Assembly (NCBI GenBank): GCA_017963715.1
Contig: JAGCTK010000031.1
Coordinates: 1 to 6,773, forward strand
Reading direction: 5' to 3'
Origin: Alphaproteobacteria bacterium
GTDB taxonomy: Bacteria > Pseudomonadota > Alphaproteobacteria > RF32 > CAG-239
Length of the DNA stretch: 6,773 nucleotides
Each line of letters starts with the position of its first letter. Position 1 is the first letter of the stretch. The notes beneath the pieces were generated by a model, which searched no databases, had not been told where the DNA came from, and worked only from the letters and a program-made list of their open reading frames with translations. The position numbers and the translations under genes are program-made. Shown here piece by piece: positions 5,007 through 6,773 of this stretch.

Positions 5007-6773
5007 ATGGCCAAAAAAATTTGATTGATTGACGGTTCGGGATATATTTTCAGGGCTTTCTACGCCCTGCCCCTTTTGACGACGCATACCGGCATTCCGA
5101 CCAATGCGGTCTTGGGTTTTGTCAACATGTTTATGCGTTTGCGCAGCAAAATTGCCTGCGATTATTGTTTGGTTTTGTTTGATGCCAAGCGCAAAAACTT
5201 CAGAAACGATATTTTCGAGGCTTACAAAGCCAATCGCGCCGACCCGCCGGCCGAACTTGTGCCCCAATTTGCCATTATCCGCGAGGCTGTCGATGCCTTA
5301 AACCTGACATTTTTGGAAATGGAGGGTTATGAAGCCGATGATTTGATTGCAACCTACGCCAAAAAGGCCTTGGATACCGGTATGCAAGCCGTCATTGTCT
5401 CGGCCGACAAAGATTTGATGCAGTTGATACGTGACGGCGTCACCTATTATGACGGCATGAAAGACAAGTTTTTTACCCCCGCGGATGTCAAAGAAAAATT
5501 CGGCGTATTGCCCGATAAAGTGGTGGATGTGCAAGCCTTGTCAGGCGATTCGACGGATAATGTGCCGGGCGTTCCGGGTATCGGTCCCAAAACGGCAGCC
5601 GAACTTGTCAATACCTTCGGCTCGCTTGAAAACGTGCTCTCGCATGCTGCCGAAATCAAGCAAAACAAGCGCCGCGAGGTGCTGATGGCAAACATCCGAA
5701 ATGCCGAAATTTCAAAACAACTTGTGACCTTAAAAGATGATGTCCCCGTCACGCTTTTGCTTGATGATTGCGCTTGCCGCATCCCAAGTAAACAAAAGTT
5801 GATGGATTTTATCAATAAATACGAATTAAACAGCCTCAAAGCCCGCGCAGATAAATGGGCGGATGAACAATGTGCCGGCGCCTCTTGCCAAAGCAAGCCG
5901 ACACCGGAGGTCAAAAAAGAATATACCCTGATCCAAGATGAGGCAACGCTTGAGCGCGTGGTGAGCGACATTCAAAAAGCGCGTCTTTTTGCGATTGATA
6001 CAGAAACAACGGGGCTTAACCCCTTCAAAGACAAAATTGTCGGTTTGTCCTTGTGTGCCGAGGCAGGCAAAGCCTTTTATCTGCCCTTAAATCATGGCAA
6101 AAAAGTACAAGGAAACGACTTGTTTGACATTTCATTTGAACGGCCGACACAACTTTCTTTGCCGACGGTTTCCAAACACTTAAAACCGCTTTTTGAAGAT
6201 GACGCTATCTTAAAAATCGGCCACAACATCAAATTTGATATGCATTTTTTGCAACAAATCGTCGGGCCTGATTGCCAAATTACGCCTTATGACGACACGG
6301 CCGTCATGAGTTATTGTCTGGATAGTTTGGAACACGGACATTCGTTAGATGAACTCGCCGATATTTTTCTGCATTATCAAACCATCAAATATGAGGATGT
6401 TTGCGGCGAAGGCAAAAACAAAATTTCGTTTGAACAGGTTGACCTTGACAAAGCGCTTGACTATGCCGCCGAAGATGCCGACATCACGCTCCGGCTTTAT
6501 CAGGTATTGGCCCCGCGCCTTATCAAAGAAAAAAAGGCTGCCCTTTATCAAAATTTTGATCGGCCGCTTGTGGCAGTCTTACAAAAAATGGAGAAAGCCG
6601 GCATTTTGCTGGATTCCGTCACGCTCAAAGAACTCGACAACGATTTTAGCGACCAAATGCACCTGTTGGAAACCGAGATTTATGCGTTAGCAGGCGAAGA
6701 ATTTAATGTGGCCTCACCCAAACAAATCGGCGACATTTTGTTCGTCAAAATGGGGCTCAAAGGCAAAAAGACA
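5007..6773 (+). CDS. polA: DNA polymerase I, 3' truncated by window, with an in-frame TGA at codon 6
   Basis: DNA polymerase I removes RNA primers and fills gaps in replication and repair. Translating from ATG 5007 gives MAKKI, TGA (5022-5024), then LIDGSGYIFRAFYALP and 583 open codons to the edge. The 5' nuclease domain is intact: Asp9, Asp59, Glu109, Asp111, Asp112, Asp134, Asp136, SGDSTDN (179-185) and a helix-hairpin-helix GVPGIGPKTA. The 3'-5' proofreading domain is also intact: DTE (331-333), N...D (407, 411) and YAAED (486-490); many relatives have lost these. The thumb region of the polymerase domain starts near 518 and the catalytic palm is beyond the window. Nuclease residue numbers run exactly 4 below E. 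coli, so the ATG-based frame fits the family. Starting instead at TTG 5025 (MIDGSG) would remove most of the first beta strand carrying Asp9. Gene identity is certain; how the TGA is passed is not. Confidence 0.93.
5021..5032 (+). repeat. Three TTGA tandem units at the polA 5' end, including the in-frame TGA
   Basis: TTGA is repeated three times in 5021-5032, directly after A7 (5013-5019) and a T. The in-frame TGA (5022-5024) is part of the first unit. Changing only the TTGA count leaves this TGA in place, and a one-base change in the A run brings a new stop within a few codons. One fewer TTGA plus one more A would give MAKKN-LIDGSG, an uninterrupted frame. Confidence 0.7.
5051..5069 (+). other. 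Possible RNA stem-loop 26 nt downstream of the polA TGA
   Basis: CAGGGC (5051-5056) pairs perfectly with GCCCTG (5064-5069) around TTTCTAC. It lies inside the codons for FRAFYALP and uses an AGG arginine codon, while most nearby arginines are CGC or CGT. Stem-loops after a UGA can affect read-through, but the loop shows no clear SECIS feature. It could be chance in a G+C-richer patch. Confidence 0.35.

Noticed and set aside
5022..5069. Selenocysteine insertion at the polA TGA
   Set aside because: Position 6 is not a catalytic site, PolA is not a known selenoprotein, and the following hairpin lacks recognisable SECIS loop features.
5447..5971. 174-residue antisense frame inside polA
   Set aside because: It lies opposite conserved polA nuclease codons; Ser/Leu-rich composition is typical of a reverse-strand shadow.
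1..6773. Mobile elements, CRISPR arrays, tRNA or rRNA genes, or a defence cluster
   Set aside because: No transposase or integrase-like proteins, no regular spaced repeats and no structured RNA gene sequences were seen; the window is ordinary chromosome apart from the points listed.

Overview
The window looks like a chromosomal housekeeping stretch of an uncultured, moderately A+T-rich alphaproteobacterium. This rests on the yidC-engB pair (the usual alphaproteobacterial rnpA-yidC-engB order), the protein style of YidC, HtpG and PolA, and a small Cys-rich secreted protein of a kind I associate with gut-derived, RF32-like alphaproteobacteria. The phylum-level call is fairly safe; the order-level guess is weak inference. 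All supported genes are on the + strand. I see no RNA genes, insertion sequences, CRISPR arrays or phage genes.

Layout: (1) 1-887, the 3' end of yidC (membrane insertase) overlapping engB (ribosome-assembly GTPase) by one base. (2) 898-1311, a single-gene unit with its own promoter, a 103-residue secreted protein built of two Cys-rich modules, and a strong terminator. (3) 1327-2265, a sigma70-type promoter, a membrane-anchored SIMPL-domain protein and a weak terminator-like hairpin. (4) 2325-2932, a near-consensus promoter, a leader of about 105 nt carrying an 11-bp direct repeat, an unrecognised Cys/Tyr/Gln/Pro-rich lipoprotein and a terminator. (5) 2934-4925, a palindrome, a very clear heat-shock (RpoH, sigma32-type) promoter, htpG (Hsp90) and a terminator. 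(6) 4952-6773, an inverted repeat and then polA (DNA polymerase I), cut by the window end.

The most striking point is polA. Its ATG at 5007 has a well-placed ribosome binding site and keeps a constant 4-residue offset from the E. coli catalytic residues, but codon 6 is an in-frame TGA, directly followed by a TTG and the invariant IDGSG motif. The remaining 583 codons are open and every visible nuclease catalytic residue is present. The choices are a point mutation or assembly error, restart at the adjacent TTG, or UGA read as sense. The only other real-gene TGA in the window is the htpG stop, which if read through meets a TAA eight codons later. All 15 certain Trp codons are TGG, which argues against wholesale UGA reassignment.

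After the yidC-engB pair, the genes are separate promoter-terminator units rather than a functional operon. The shared themes are envelope biology (YidC, secreted Cys protein, SIMPL protein, lipoprotein) and general housekeeping or stress (EngB, HtpG, PolA). No gap between genes exceeds 300 bases.
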